From Cymodocea nodosa (Eukaryota > Streptophyta > Magnoliopsida > Alismatales > Cymodoceaceae), in assembly GCA_036874045.1 (NCBI GenBank), contig CM072345.1, forward strand, positions 2,443,501-2,507,500: 64,000 bases of DNA, read 5' to 3'. Positions 35,267 through 46,285 of this stretch are shown piece after piece; the stretch's first letter is position 1; every line of letters starts with the position of its first letter. A program made the position numbers and the translations under genes. The notes under the pieces were generated by a model that did no database searches, was not told the DNA's origin, and saw only the letters and a list, made by a program, of their open reading frames with translations.

Positions 35267-36196
35267 TTATTTTTCAGGAAATGTTTGTTGTAATATTTCA
35301 AGATATGGTGCTAATGATTGTGATTTAAAAGATTCTTTTTCTTTCATTTCATTTGTTTGATCATTTTTAGTATCATTTTCAGGTTCAGATTTTTCTTCAT
35401 TTATTTCTATGTTTTTAGATATTACATTTTCATTATCATTTTGATTTTTGCTCTTATCCACCTTCATATTACTTTCTTTTTGAATTCTTGGAGGTATATC
35501 AGTTCCAGATCTTAATGTTATACATACATCTTCCAGATTTTCGTTACTTTCATGATGTTCCTGTATATCATTTTTGTGATTATGATCTTCAACTATTTTT
35601 AGTTTTAAATTGCATTCTTTAAATTCTATTGCATTGGTATTTTCTTTTGTTTGTATATCTTGCAAATTTTGCACTTTTGTAACATTAAAGTTTTTGTTTG
35701 TGTTTTCTTGTTGCATAACTTGTAATTTCATTGTAAATTTGTCCAATGCTTTTAGTTTTCTTTCCAGATCATCTAATGTCATTGCATTCAATTTTTGATG
35801 AATTTTCATTATGATTTTTTTAGTTTCATAAATTATATCAATTTTAGGTTCTGAATATTCTTCTCTATAGTTTAATTGGTTAACTTCTTATTGCTGCCAC
35901 ATGTATTGTTCCAATTTGTCCATGTTTTGCACTAAGCTACGTCTGCCATACCTATCCCAAACTTCCTTGTCTCTCAACATATTACACATTTTAAACTGAC
36001 CATCAGTTGGGTAAACTATAGGATTCTCATACTCAGCTCTATTATATTGAAGATAATTCATTTGTTGTTCATGTGATCTAACCATCTGCAACCATCTTAG
36101 TTTCAAACAATCAGAGATGTTGTGACCTTCCAAATTGCAGAATTCACATATGCTAACTACAGGTTTCAGAAATCTTGGAGCATAAGCATATGCCAT
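35267..36196 (-). pseudogene. 5' ORF of Gypsy-A1: zinc knuckle first, no capsid
   Basis: From ATG 36196 (MAYAYAPRFLKPVVS) the knuckle CEFCNLEGHNISDC appears at residue 18 or so. A hydrophilic linker follows with CITLRSG, typical of the Gag-PR junction of Athila/Tat elements. There is no capsid domain between the primer site (36278) and the knuckle; only about 80 bases of leader. Stops occur at 35888 and at 35267 (PEK, TAA, EKIREIF). The capsid of the family is found instead at 14243-15581. Nucleocapsid RNA binding is expected from the motif. Confidence 0.82.
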
Positions 36197-36277
36197 ATTC
36201 TCAATTATAGAATAAAACACACAACACTCCTCTTGCTATTAAAACAAAACAACACTCACAATTGCTTAGCTTCTCAA

Positions 36278-36297
36278 TCCCCGGCAACAACGCTAGA
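36278..36297 (-). other. Degenerate primer-binding site of Gypsy-A1
   Basis: On the minus strand TCTAGCGTTGTTGCCGGGGA resembles the tRNA-Asp complement TGGCGCCGTTGCCGGGGA, with mismatches in the 5' half, which pairs with the tRNA 3' end. Gypsy-B has a better match. Confidence 0.6.
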
Positions 36298-36302
36298 AAA
36301 CT

Positions 36303-38280
36303 TGTTTGGGCTTTGTTACTTCTATTTTTACTTGTTTAATTTGTCTTTATACTTATATCAATAATTACTTTTAGAAGTAAACTAACAACTTTTCACAAAA
36401 ATTAGATATTAATTCCAATTTGTATTTTAACTGCAAGTGCACAGTGTATATTGTATTTGTGTGCAAGTACAGGTCGATCTCACAGAGATTGATTAAGAAT
36501 TGTGTACTGTTCTGATTTTTATATTGGAGTATATGTGTTCAATAAGCACTCCGTTGAGTTATAGTTAACACAATAGACCTAGATCGTGGAGTTATGGCTA
36601 ACTCAACGAACTAACCTCGTGGACTTAAGTTAACTCCTTGAGCTTATCTTTCCAGTTAAATACTGTTATTTATAGAGGAATTTGGCCAACCATTAGGCGG
36701 TTCCACAGATTGTAAATAACATCAATTAAGCTCTTCAATGTTAGTTAATATTAGATTTATCATTAAGCAACACTAACATTCAGATATTTCAAACAGTAAC
36801 CATTAAAATCTTTAAGTATCTAGAATGAATTAATTTTAGTAAACTGTAAAATTATTTTCTATTTTCTAAATCAAACAAACATAAAACACTCACAATATTG
36901 ACAATGGTAACATTAATCACGATACAAAACAAACAATACAACACTTAAATACTAAATGTAAACACAGATAATTTGTTATTTTTGGTATTTTTGTTTTGAT
37001 ATTTTCATGAAGATGAATAAAAGGTGAAATGTAAAAATCTCTATCGATAGTAAATACTTCCGTCATGACATGTGATGCAATTACACCATTGAAAACTTAA
37101 TCACTTACAATCTTACCTCCTCTCCCTATAGAATCACAAGTCCAAAATTGTAAGATCTCCTCTTCAGCATACTGGCATCAACCCAAAACCAAGGCTAGAA
37201 GCTTTACAATCTCCTAAGATATGAGTCGATGCTAGGTGAAAATGGCTTCCCTTCTTATGATGCGATCACTCTTCACAATGGTTGTCAAGCACCGTGTTTG
37301 GCTCAGAATCGACCCGACATCAGGAAAGTATCCTCACAGACCTCTGATGGTTGGTGATTTTGGGGGTTTTGGTGATTTTGGTGATGGTGTAGAGTTTCAG
37401 TGAACTTTCAATGTTGCTTGCAGTTAGCGCGGTCCTCCACCTTTGCACACACTACCCACCACACTTTCTTCGTCTTTCTCCTCTTCTTTTATATTTCTTT
37501 TAGTAGTAACTACTTCTGCTTAGATGATCGGTTGGATTTCCTTCATTCATATCAACGATGGTGATTTGTTCTTTCTTCCACGAGTGAATTCCTACGTGAT
37601 ACGTGCAATCGTGGTTTTCCTTTGAATGTCCTATTTTTGTAACTACTACAATGACATATTAGAAAATAAATGGTCCATGGAGTTACAAATAACTCAACGG
37701 ACTTACTTCGTTGATTTAACTATAAAACACGTGCAATAAAGAAATAAGCTGCTAATATAACGTGTTACCTTAGTGTGCATTCATTTAATTCAACGCATAT
37801 AGTTATGCTAACTTAACGAGTTAAACATGTGCATCTCACGTGATATACTAAAGCATTTAAATTCAACACGTGCATAATTCTAACTTAACGAGTTCAGATA
37901 TACAACTTACGATTTTTACTCACTAACTCAACGAGTTGTTACTATGCCTTTCACATCTTTAAGCCTTTAACTCAACAAGTTGTTACTATGTACCAGAATA
38001 TTCTTTTAGCGTTTAAAACATAATTGTCCGGTACTTTAAATATAACTCTCTGAAATAACATAAAATTTGGATACTTAAGAATTTCACAACCTGCAATTCA
38101 CCAATAGTTTAGAAATGTACTTAATTAACATTAATTCCATGAAATTATGTAGATTCCTTCATTAAAGCATATAATAGTGCAATTATAACATAATGGCTTA
38201 ATTCTCATATGATAAACTAAATATTATGTAATTAACCATCATTTAACCCTTAATATTATGCACATTTTCATTCTAAACAG
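36303..38280 (-). repeat. 5' LTR of Gypsy-A1
   Basis: It runs from TGTTTGGGC (inner edge, approximate) to TCTAAACA (outer edge, clean). It matches the LTR of Gypsy-A3 (57020-58969) except for a cassette at 37748-37996. A TATA-like AATATAAAAGAAG is on the minus strand near 37485. Beyond 38280 the sequence switches at once to the LTR of Gypsy-A2 in opposite orientation. Confidence 0.85.
37748..37996 (-). repeat. LTR cassette of Gypsy-A1 related to the Copia-S U3
   Basis: Between flanks shared with Gypsy-A3 (GCAATAAAGAAATAA and ATATTCTT), A1 has a 250-bp segment with repeated CTAACTTAACGAGTT, ATGTGCATCTCACGTGATA and ACACGTGCATA. It aligns by eye with Copia-S1 LTR 3330-3600, in the same sense relative to each element. 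Confidence 0.65.
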
Positions 38281-39330
38281 GATACTTTCCTAATGTTGGG
38301 TCGATTTCGAGCCAAACATGGTGACTGACAACCACTATGAGGAGTGATCACGTCGCGGGAAGTGAAGTCATTTTCACCAAGCACTGACTCATATCTTAGG
38401 AGATCATAAAACTTCTAGCCTTGGTTTTGGGTTGATGCTAGTATGTTGAAGAGGAGATCATCTTACAATTCTTGGTTCACGATTCTATAAGGAGAGGAGG
38501 CAAGATTGTAAGTGATTAAGTTTTCAATGGTGTAATCGCATTGCATGTAGTGACGAAAGTTTTTATTGTCGATAGAGATTTTTACATTTCACCTTTCACT
38601 CATCTTCAAGAACATATCAAAACAAAAATACCAAAACCAACAAATTATCTGTGTTTACATTTAGTATTAAAGTGTTGTATTGTGATTAATGTTATCATTG
38701 TCAGTATTGTGAATGTTTTATGTTTGTTTGATTCAGAAAATAGAAAATAATTTTATTGTTTACTGAAATTGATTCGTTTGAAATACTTAAAGATTTTAAT
38801 GGTTACTGTTTGAAATATCTGAATGTTAGTGTTGCTTAATGATAAATCTAATATTAACTAACATTAAAGAGTTTAATTGATGTTATTTACATTCTGTGGA
38901 ACCACCCAATGGTTGGTTGAATTCCTCTGTAAATAGCAGTATTTAACTGGAAAGGTAGGCTCGTGGAGTTAACTTAAGTCCATGAGGTTAGTCCATTGAA
39001 TTAGACATAACTCCACGAACTAAGTCCATCATGTTAACTATAACTCAACGAAGTGGTTAATTGAACACATATAAACTCCAACATAAAAGTCGAAACAGTA
39101 CACAATTCTTACTCAATCTCTATGGGATCAACCTATAGTTGCATACAAATACAATATACACTATGCACTTGTAGTTAAAAATACAAATTAGATTTAATAT
39201 CTAATTTGTGTGAAAGTTTGTTTGTTTACTTCTAAAAGTAATTATTGATATAAGCATAAAAACAAATTAAACAAGTTTTTTGGCATGGCTGTATAAACAA
39301 GTTTAAGATTTAACTTTTCACAACAATACA
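38281..39330 (+). repeat. Truncated 5' LTR of Gypsy-A2
   Basis: It is the same LTR family as 36303-38280 but on the plus strand, starting abruptly at GGATACTTTCC. The missing 5' half is presumed to lie beyond the other end of Gypsy-A1, which would have inserted here (expected TSD GGATA). The inner edge is uncertain (39273 or 39330). Confidence 0.7.
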
Positions 39331-39335
39331 AGTTT

Positions 39336-39355
39336 TCTAACGTCATTACCAGGGA
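39336..39355 (+). other. Degenerate primer-binding site of Gypsy-A2
   Basis: TCTAACGTCATTACCAGGGA, a weak match to the tRNA-Asp complement and clearly derived from the same site as in Gypsy-A1. Confidence 0.5.
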
Positions 39356-39363
39356 TTGAGAAG

Positions 39364-40987
39364 TGTATGGATTAAAATGTTGCATATTTTTATAGGATCT
39401 TATTGGTTAAATAGATTTACATGAAATTTATTAAAGTCATATTATACATTTATTTCATTATTTAACCAATAAGAACCAATCCCCATTTTATACAGTTAAA
39501 AGTAGGAAATTATTTCAAACATGCATCATTTATGAATTTTATGGATGACTTGATACTTTGATGTATTTATTGTTATGAAAAGTTTATAATTCAATAGAAG
39601 ATCATGGAAATTGAAGATTGGAGAAAGAAAGTCAAGTGGGATTTAATCCCAATCGTTGAATCAAAGATGAATTTCCAGACTTGGAAACTCTCTATATAAA
39701 AGAGAGTGGTGCACATCTAGGGCTCTCTCTCTTGGAGTTTTTGTTTTCCACCTCCAACACCACCAGCTGTCACCCCCAATTGGAGCTCCACATCTTGAAG
39801 CAAGGAAGGAGAACGTTGGTCATTCCCCCACCTCTCTTCAACTCGGATCTCATCATCTTCATTCCACAAGTCATCTCCAATGTGAAAGCCTTCATTCCAC
39901 ATCTTGGAGGAGGTTACCTCTACAAGGGTTCTCTTCTTCATTTGTAAGATTCCACAAATCATTTCTCTACTTTCCCCTCTTCTTTGGCTTCAGATGTATC
40001 ACATTTTATCATGTTTCACGTAGGTAGTTATTTATGTTCTTAGTTTTCATTGTAATAGGGTAAAAGCAGAAAACAGATTCATTTTTATTTGTATGTTCCT
40101 TTGTGAATCCGTGAATCTTTGGTATTTTCATCTGAAAATCGTCAAAACAGGTGCTGTTATTGATATATATTCATATATTATTGTTTTTTGATGTTGAAAT
40201 CCGGATATTACATTCTGTTATGCATGAAACAACATAAAATTCGTTGAAGGTTGTGCATGTTGTTTGCAGATTTGCAGTTTTGTTGATCTCTTTTTATTCC
40301 GAGAATTCATATGTGTTCTGGAGCATTTCTGTTTAACTGAAAATTATGAAAAAATTCATAATCGTGATATTATAAGTCTTCTGTGATTCTCTAAAATTTC
40401 ATAGCAATCCGAAAAGATTTTATGTCATTTTCAAGCTATAACTGTATCGAGCACAGAATTCAGTCTGAGACTCTTTTATCGTGATTGTAACACATTTTTC
40501 TCACAACTCAGATCGTATAAAAATTAGAATAAATATTTCATTAATATCTACATCATGTCTATTTTGCAACACATTTAATTTTGGAATTTTTGGTTGAGTA
40601 ATTATGGATTTATAAGGTTTTTAAGATACTGTTGTTAACGCACAGAAGTTTCCAATTTTCTGCATCATTTTCAATGTCCGAATTTTCAGTCATAACATTC
40701 GTGCGTTTTTAAGTGTGAAAATTTTTATCTAAATTCCACATTAACATATCTAATTGATATTAAATTTTCAGTCTAATCTGTTGATTGGTCGATAAATTAA
40801 AAATCCGTGGACTTACCTTTTTTGTAATCTAATCTATATTTGGAAAGTATTTGCTTGCCATATTCTTGTAATTAGAATCCTAGATTATCCCCATTTCCCT
40901 GTGGTTCAACCCGTACTTGCCGACATACTTCATTGGACACTGTGCACTTGCGGTTTATAAATTTAAAACTTTCAAAAAATCCAAACA
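39364..40987 (+). repeat. 5' LTR of Gypsy-B
   Basis: It starts TGTATGGAT (one change from TGTTTGGAT) and ends ATCCAAACA. Compared with the 3' LTR it has an extra stretch of about 47 bp near 40480-40530 (or the 3' copy lost it). Confidence 0.95.
39693..39700 (+). promoter_or_regulatory. TATA box in 5' LTR of Gypsy-B
   Basis: TATATAAA within CTCTCTATATAAAAGAGAG; the same box is at about 48031 in the 3' LTR. A CT-rich initiator-like run follows about 25 bases downstream. Confidence 0.75.
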
Positions 40988-40993
40988 AGTTTT

Positions 40994-41011
40994 TGGTGCC
41001 GTTGCCAGGGA
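40994..41011 (+). other. Primer-binding site of Gypsy-B
   Basis: TGGTGCCGTTGCCAGGGA, close to the complement of the plant tRNA-Asp 3' end, six bases after the LTR. Confidence 0.88.
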
Positions 41012-41100
41012 ATTGGCATGGTATAATCTAGGTTTTAATTTTTTTTATTAGACTTGAGCCTTTTAAGTGTTTTGGTTGTGCATCTTCAAGGGAGGTAATT

Positions 41101-41925
41101 ATGGAGAATAATTTCTACGCCTTTGGAGATGAATGTTCTCTTTATTGTGACTTATGTCATGTAGAGGGGCATACCACAACCAATTGCAATTTTTATTATT
41201 ATCCACCTCAACCATTAGAAAATGTTAAACAATGTAATAAATGTTTAATGTTAGGACATAATGAAGAAGAATGTCTACAAAATCCTGAAGATGAAATAGT
41301 AAAATTCATTAATTCAATTAATTACTATCATAAACAAAATGAATGTCAAAATTATTATACTCAACCAACTATTTATGAAAAACCAATTGAGGAAAAAGAA
41401 TTTAGAATTATGAGTGAGGTGCAAGCCTTAGGAAAACAAATTGAAGATCTAGCTAGGATGGTAGAAGAAGGAGGTTATGAGATAAATCCATCCATAGGAT
41501 TAGAGGAGTCTTCAACCCAACCTAGTGAAGAGGTAGAGCACCAATTTCAAATTAATATAGAAAGAGAACGGGAGGATAATCTAGAAAATTTTGTAATAAT
41601 TGAAGAAAATAATGAAAATAGTGGGAAAAATTTAAGTGAAGTAAGTGACTTAGTAGATGCTTATGTAACACTTAGATCAGGTAATGTCACTCATAAGACC
41701 CCACCCATAAGAGAAGAAAATGAAATAATTAAACAAGAAGAAGAAAAGAAGAAAAATGAAAATATTGAAAATCAACATAGTAACTTAGATGGAGAGAGAG
41801 TAGATTTAGAACCTAAAGAAAATCATTTAGAACCTACTCAACCCATAGCTTTAGCACCTTATCCTAATAGGTTAAAATTAAATGAAAATATAGAAGATAA
41901 AGATATTGAAAGAATTTTTAAATAG
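41101..41925 (+). CDS. 5' ORF of Gypsy-B: two zinc knuckles, no capsid
   Basis: Open frame of 274 residues from ATG 41101, 90 bases after the primer site. CX2CX4HX4C knuckles are at residues 18-31 (CDLCHVEGHTTTNC) and 46-59 (CNKCLMLGHNEEEC). A short helical segment (MSEVQALGKQIEDLARMVEE) and a very acidic linker follow, with VTLRSGN and LAPYPNRLK, the Gag-PR junction motifs of Athila/Tat elements. No capsid domain exists here or elsewhere in the element. The frame ends in a TAG before VQVNIPLLD, which continues in frame. Confidence 0.85.
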   Translation: MENNFYAFGDECSLYCDLCHVEGHTTTNCNFYYYPPQPLENVKQCNKCLMLGHNEEECLQNPEDEIVKFINSINYYHKQNECQNYYTQPTIYEKPIEEKEFRIMSEVQALGKQIEDLARMVEEGGYEINPSIGLEESSTQPSEEVEHQFQINIEREREDNLENFVIIEENNENSGKNLSEVSDLVDAYVTLRSGNVTHKTPPIREENEIIKQEEEKKKNENIENQHSNLDGERVDLEPKENHLEPTQPIALAPYPNRLKLNENIEDKDIERIFK

Positions 41926-42680
41926 GTGCAAGTTAATATACCTCTCCTTGATTTATTAAAACAAATGCCTAACTATGCTAAATTTCTTAAGGGGTGGTGC
42001 ACTAAGAAGAGAACCAGGAAAGTCATTAAGAGAGCCTTTCTGGCTCAAAAAGCTAGTTCTCCTTTTACCAACCACCTTCCTTTTAAGTTAGATGATCCAG
42101 GTACTCCTTTGATTTCTTGTATTATTGGGGATAAAACATTAGATAAAGCTCTCATAGATTTGAGAGCTCGAATTAATGTCATGCCTAGTAGCATTTTTGA
42201 ATCCCTAGGATTAAGGGGCCTGGTAAGCACCAAAACCATTATACAATTAGCTGATAGGTCTTTAAGATACCCTCGAGGGAAGATTGAGGATGTCTTAATT
42301 AGGATTAGAGATTGTATTTACCTTGTAGATTTTTTAGTTTTACAAACCTATAATTCTCCACATAAGTCTGATTTTATTCCTCTTATTTTAGGTAGACCAT
42401 TTTTGGCCACTACTGAGGCAGTGATTAATTGTAAGTCAGGTGTCATGAGGTTAACCTATGGAGATAAGAGAATTGAGTTGAATGTTTTCCATCCTAAAGG
42501 AGGAACAATTGAGGAGCATAAAGATGATGAAGTGAGTGCATATATGCTCTAATTTTTTGAAGATGAAGAGGATGGAATGGATGAGATTGTGTAGGTAAAG
42601 ATGCTCAATGTTTTAAATGAATCAAACTCTGGAATGAGATGTGAAGACGATGAAGTTGAGATCATTGGAGGAGAGGATGA
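41926..42680 (+). pseudogene. Aspartic protease of Gypsy-B
   Basis: 208 open codons: NIPLLDLLKQMPNYAKFLK, then the active-site block LIDLRARINVMPSSIFESLG, DRSLRYPRGKIEDVLI, and IPLILGRPFLATTEAVINCK. The conserved Gly after Asp-Leu is Arg, which should damage the catalytic loop. An acidic linker with stops at 42550 and about 42594 leads to RT. Confidence 0.82.
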
Positions 42681-42752
42681 GGAGAGCCAAGTTTGGGAAC
42701 TCCCCACCAATACTCCACATGAACTCCCAACTTTAGAAGTCCTTCATTAGAG

Positions 42753-43615
42753 TTGAAACCTTTACCTGACAATTTGAAATATGGATTTTTAGGAGAACAT
42801 GAAACCTTTCCAGTGATTATTGCAAATGACTTATCTAGAGAACAAGAGTTGAGTTTGTTAGATTTACTAAAGGAATTTAAAGAAGCCATTGGTTGGACTA
42901 TGGCAGATATCAAGGGTATAAGTCCTACTATCTATCAACATAGAATTTATTTGGAAGATAATGTTGTGCCCTCTCGTGAGTTTCAAAGGAGATTAAACCC
43001 CAACATACGAGAGGTAGTTAAAAAGGAAATAATTAAACTTTTGGATAATGATGTCATCTACCCAATCTCTAATAGTACTTGGGTGAGTCCTATTCAGGTT
43101 GTCCCTAAGAAATCTAGAGTGACAATAGAAGCAAATGATAAGAACGAGCTCATCTCTGTGAGGAAGCAAACTGGTTGGCGTGTATGTATTGATTATCAGA
43201 AGCTCAATGCCACCACCAAGAAGGATCATTTTCCATTGCCCTTTATTGATCAAATGTTAGAAAGATTAGTAGGGCAAGAATATTATTGATTTCTTGATGG
43301 ATACTCAGGTTATAATTAGATTGTTGTGGAACTTGAAGACCAAGATAAGACAACCTTCACATGTCCTTTTGGAATGTTTGCATATAGGCAAATGCCTTTT
43401 GGACTTTGTAATGCACCAACAACTTTCCAAAGGTGCATGATGGGCATTTTTAATGAAATGATTGAGTTGTCTTGAGATTTTCATGGATGATTTTTCTGTT
43501 TTTGGATCTTCATTTGATGTATGTTTGAAGAATTTAAGATCAATACTAGAAAGATGCAAATTGAAGAAGCTGGTCTTAAATTGGGAAAAGTACCATTCCA
43601 TGGTCTAGAGTGGAA
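42753..43615 (+). pseudogene. Reverse transcriptase of Gypsy-B
   Basis: Open to 43289 with PLPDNLKYGFLGE, YLEDNVVPSREFQRRLNPN, NSTWVSPIQVVPKKS, GWRVCIDYQKLNA and DHFPLPFIDQMLERLVG. A TGA follows EYY where Cys is usual, and a TAG replaces Gln at about 43318. The region then has TFTCPFGMFAYRQMPFGLCN and, after a one-base frameshift near 43473, the catalytic IFMDDFSVFG. RT is thus complete in content but broken in three places. Confidence 0.85.
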
Positions 43616-43620
43616 TTGTA

Positions 43621-45625
43621 TTGGGACACGTGGTCTCTAAAAAAGGATTGGAAGTGGATAAGGCAATAGTGGAATTAATTGCCAATCTACCTGAGCCTAA
43701 AACAGTTAAAGATATAAGATCCTTTCTAGGCCATGCCGGATTTTACAAGAGGTTCGTTAAGAATTTTAGCAAGATAGCTAGACCCTTAACAAACTTGTTA
43801 AAAGATGTCCCATTTTTGTTCAACCAAGAGTGCAAGGAAGCATTTTATAAGATTAAGAATCAACTTGTATCATCCCCTATTGTCCAATCTCCTAATTGGG
43901 CATATCCTTTTGAGGTTATATGTGATGCTTCTGATTTTACAGTAGGGGCTGTATTGGGACAAAAGATTGATAAGCTTCCATATGTAATTTGTTATGCCAG
44001 CAAAACCCTCAATGATGCTCAACTCAATTATGCAATCACTAAGAAAGAACTTTTAGCTGTTGTGTTTGCTTTAAAGAAGTTTAGGTCATATATAATTGGA
44101 ACCAAAGTAATTGTTTATACAGATCATGCAGCTTTAAAGTATTTGTTGGCAAAGAAGGATGTCAAGTCACGTTTGATGAGATGGATTTTATTACTGCAAG
44201 AATTTGATATTGAAATCAAAGACAAGAAAGGATGTGAAAATGTTGTAGTTGATCATTTATCCAGACTACAGTTAGCACGCTCAAATTCAGAATTTGGAGA
44301 GTCATTTCCTGATGAGCAAGTTTTAATGGTTAATGTCGTCCCATGGTTTGCAGATATTGTTAATTATTTAGTCATGGGATCAATGCTACATGATTGGACA
44401 AGGCAGGATAGGAAGATCTTCTTGTCTCGAGTCAAGTATTTTTACTAGGATGATCCTTATTTGTTTAAGCAATGCCTAGACTTGATCTTGAGATGTTGCA
44501 TCCCTAACAATGAGGTTAGGAGTGTTCTTTCCTTTTGCCATGACCAAGCATGTGGGGGACATTTCGGCTTTGGGAAGACTGCTACCAAGGTGCTACAATG
44601 TGGATTTTACTGGCCAACTTTGTTCAAGGATGCACATCAGTATTGTATAAGTTGTGCTAGATGTCAACAACTGGGAAAATTTTCAAAAAGGAACATGATG
44701 CCTCTCAACCCCATTATTGAAGTTGAAGTATTTGATGTTTGGGGGATTGACTTCATGGGCCCATTTCAGCAGGATATCTTTATGTATTGTTGGTAGTTGA
44801 TTATGTTTTCAAGTGGATTAAAGCTATCCCTACCAGAACTAATGATAACAAGGTAGTTGTGAAATTTGTAAGAAATAATATTATATCAAGGTTTGGTATG
44901 CCTAGAGCTATTATAAGTGATAGGGGCACACATTTCTACAACAGAAGTTTTGAAGCTTTAATGAGAAAATATGGAATTATGCATAAGTTTGCTAACCCTT
45001 AATGTGTGGCCAAGTTGAGAGTGCTAATAAACAAATTAAGACAATTTTTGAAAAGATGGTTAACCACACAAGAAGGGATTGGGCAGACAAGCTAGTGGAT
45101 GCACTATGGGCATACCGAACTACTTACAAGACTACCCTTGGAATGACCCCCTATAGAATGGTATATGGGAAAGCTTGTCACTTGCCGATAGAAGTGGTGC
45201 ATAAAACATTTTGGGCTATAAAGAAACTCAATTTGGATTTAGAAGTAGCTGGCCCACTTAGGAAGTTTCAATTGGCAAAATTAGAGGAGATGAGGGATGA
45301 AGCATATGTAAAAACTATCTCAGGGAAAGAGAAAATGAAAGCTGTTCATGATAAAAAGATAAGTAAGAAATCATTTGTCCCTAGACAAGATGTTTGGTTG
45401 TATATGTCTAGGCTTCATACTCATCCTGGTAAGTTAAGATCTCATTGGGTTGGGCCTTTTGTGGTGCATAATGTATATCCTTATGGTTCTGTAGATATCA
45501 AGAATCCTAAAGACCACACCATTTTCAAAGTTAATGGACAAAGGCTCAAGCCTATTTTGAAGACACCTGCTGGTATTGATTTTAGAGCTAGAGAGGAGAA
45601 TTTGCAGAAACCTCAATATGAATAA
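43621..45625 (+). pseudogene. RNase H and integrase of Gypsy-B
   Basis: RNase [53 protein letters not shown]. After a stop at about 44446, INT follows: HHCC finger (CHDQACGGHFGFGK.. CISCARCQQLGK), catalytic Asp in WGIDFMGPF, Asp in ISDRGTHFYN and Glu in GQVESANKQIK, then MTPYRMVYGKACHLP and the C-terminal VNGQRLKPIL. A frameshift at about 44795 and a stop at 45000 separate the catalytic blocks. All three INT catalytic residues are retained. The frame ends at 45625. Confidence 0.88.
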
Positions 45626-45955
45626 ATGGAATAGTAGATTTTGTTTTTCTTTTCCTTTTATCTTTATTTTCTGTGTTTTCTTTTAGTTTGTTTTACTATC
45701 TTAGTTTAGTTTAGTAGTTAGAAATTTTATTTTATTTTACTCTTTTGTTGTCTATTTTTCTTATCTGTGGTATTGTGGAGTGTGTTCTTATTTTATTGTA
45801 TGGAGATTATCTGATGTGCATTATTGTTATAATTGTTGTTTCATTGCTGAAATTCATGTTTATTATTTTATGTGCTGAAATACTTACTATTGTTTTATCA
45901 TAATTGTTACTTATCCACATGTAGCTCTTATAGAAGTTTTTCACAGGTTTAACAC

Positions 45956-46285
45956 ATGGAGACTAGAAAAGCTAGAAAGAACCGTCAATCAAAAGGGAAA
46001 ACAAAGCAACAAGCACAATCGACAAAAGCAACAAGGGTAGAGAAAGGAAAAGTTCCTATCACTACAGCACAACCATCTACAAGCGTAAGAAATTCCAATG
46101 CTGTAATAGAGAAGTCTGTGCTCACCTCTAAGAAGTGTTATGAAGATGATTATATCTGTTACTTTGATAAGACAAACACAGATGAAGAGCCAAAGATGAT
46201 AAGTGTGAAACCACGAAAGAAGATAGATGCAAAAATTCAATGCTTTATTGATCAGATTGACCAAGGTTTTTCTTTCATTGCTTAG
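45956..46285 (+). CDS. Small basic ORF of Gypsy-B, unknown function
   Basis: A 109-codon open frame from ATG 45956. The N-terminus is strongly basic (METRKARKNRQSKGKTKQQA); the middle has CYEDDYICYFDKTN; the end is KPRKKIDAKIQCFIDQIDQG. It lies 330 bases after INT in the position of third ORFs but shows no similarity by eye to those of Gypsy-A or Copia-S, other than a basic head. It may be a remnant of a longer ORF. Confidence 0.45.
   Translation: METRKARKNRQSKGKTKQQAQSTKATRVEKGKVPITTAQPSTSVRNSNAVIEKSVLTSKKCYEDDYICYFDKTNTDEEPKMISVKPRKKIDAKIQCFIDQIDQGFSFIA

Larger units (their letters stand above)
1255..38280 (-). mobile_element. Gypsy-A1, Athila/Tat-like retrotransposon carrying nested insertions
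   Basis: Read from right to left: 5' LTR (36303-38280), degenerate tRNA-Asp-type PBS, zinc-knuckle ORF, PR, RT (internally deleted), INT, third ORF (split by Copia-S2), capsid Gag, F-box gene (split by Copia-S1), and a 3' noncoding tail cut by Copia-H at the left. Removing the nested elements leaves about 12.4 kb in the window, so the intact family would be roughly 15 kb. That the right-hand pol and the left-hand gag/F-box belong to one element is inferred from three points: no LTR or PBS lies between them, strand is the same, and Gypsy-A3 has the same gag, F-box, LTR order with the same LTR type. Confidence 0.65.

Noticed and set aside
39681-39947. Frame METLYIKESGAHLG (also at 48019)
   Set aside because: It lies just after the TATA box of both Gypsy-B LTRs and is repeated only because the LTR is repeated; no domain.
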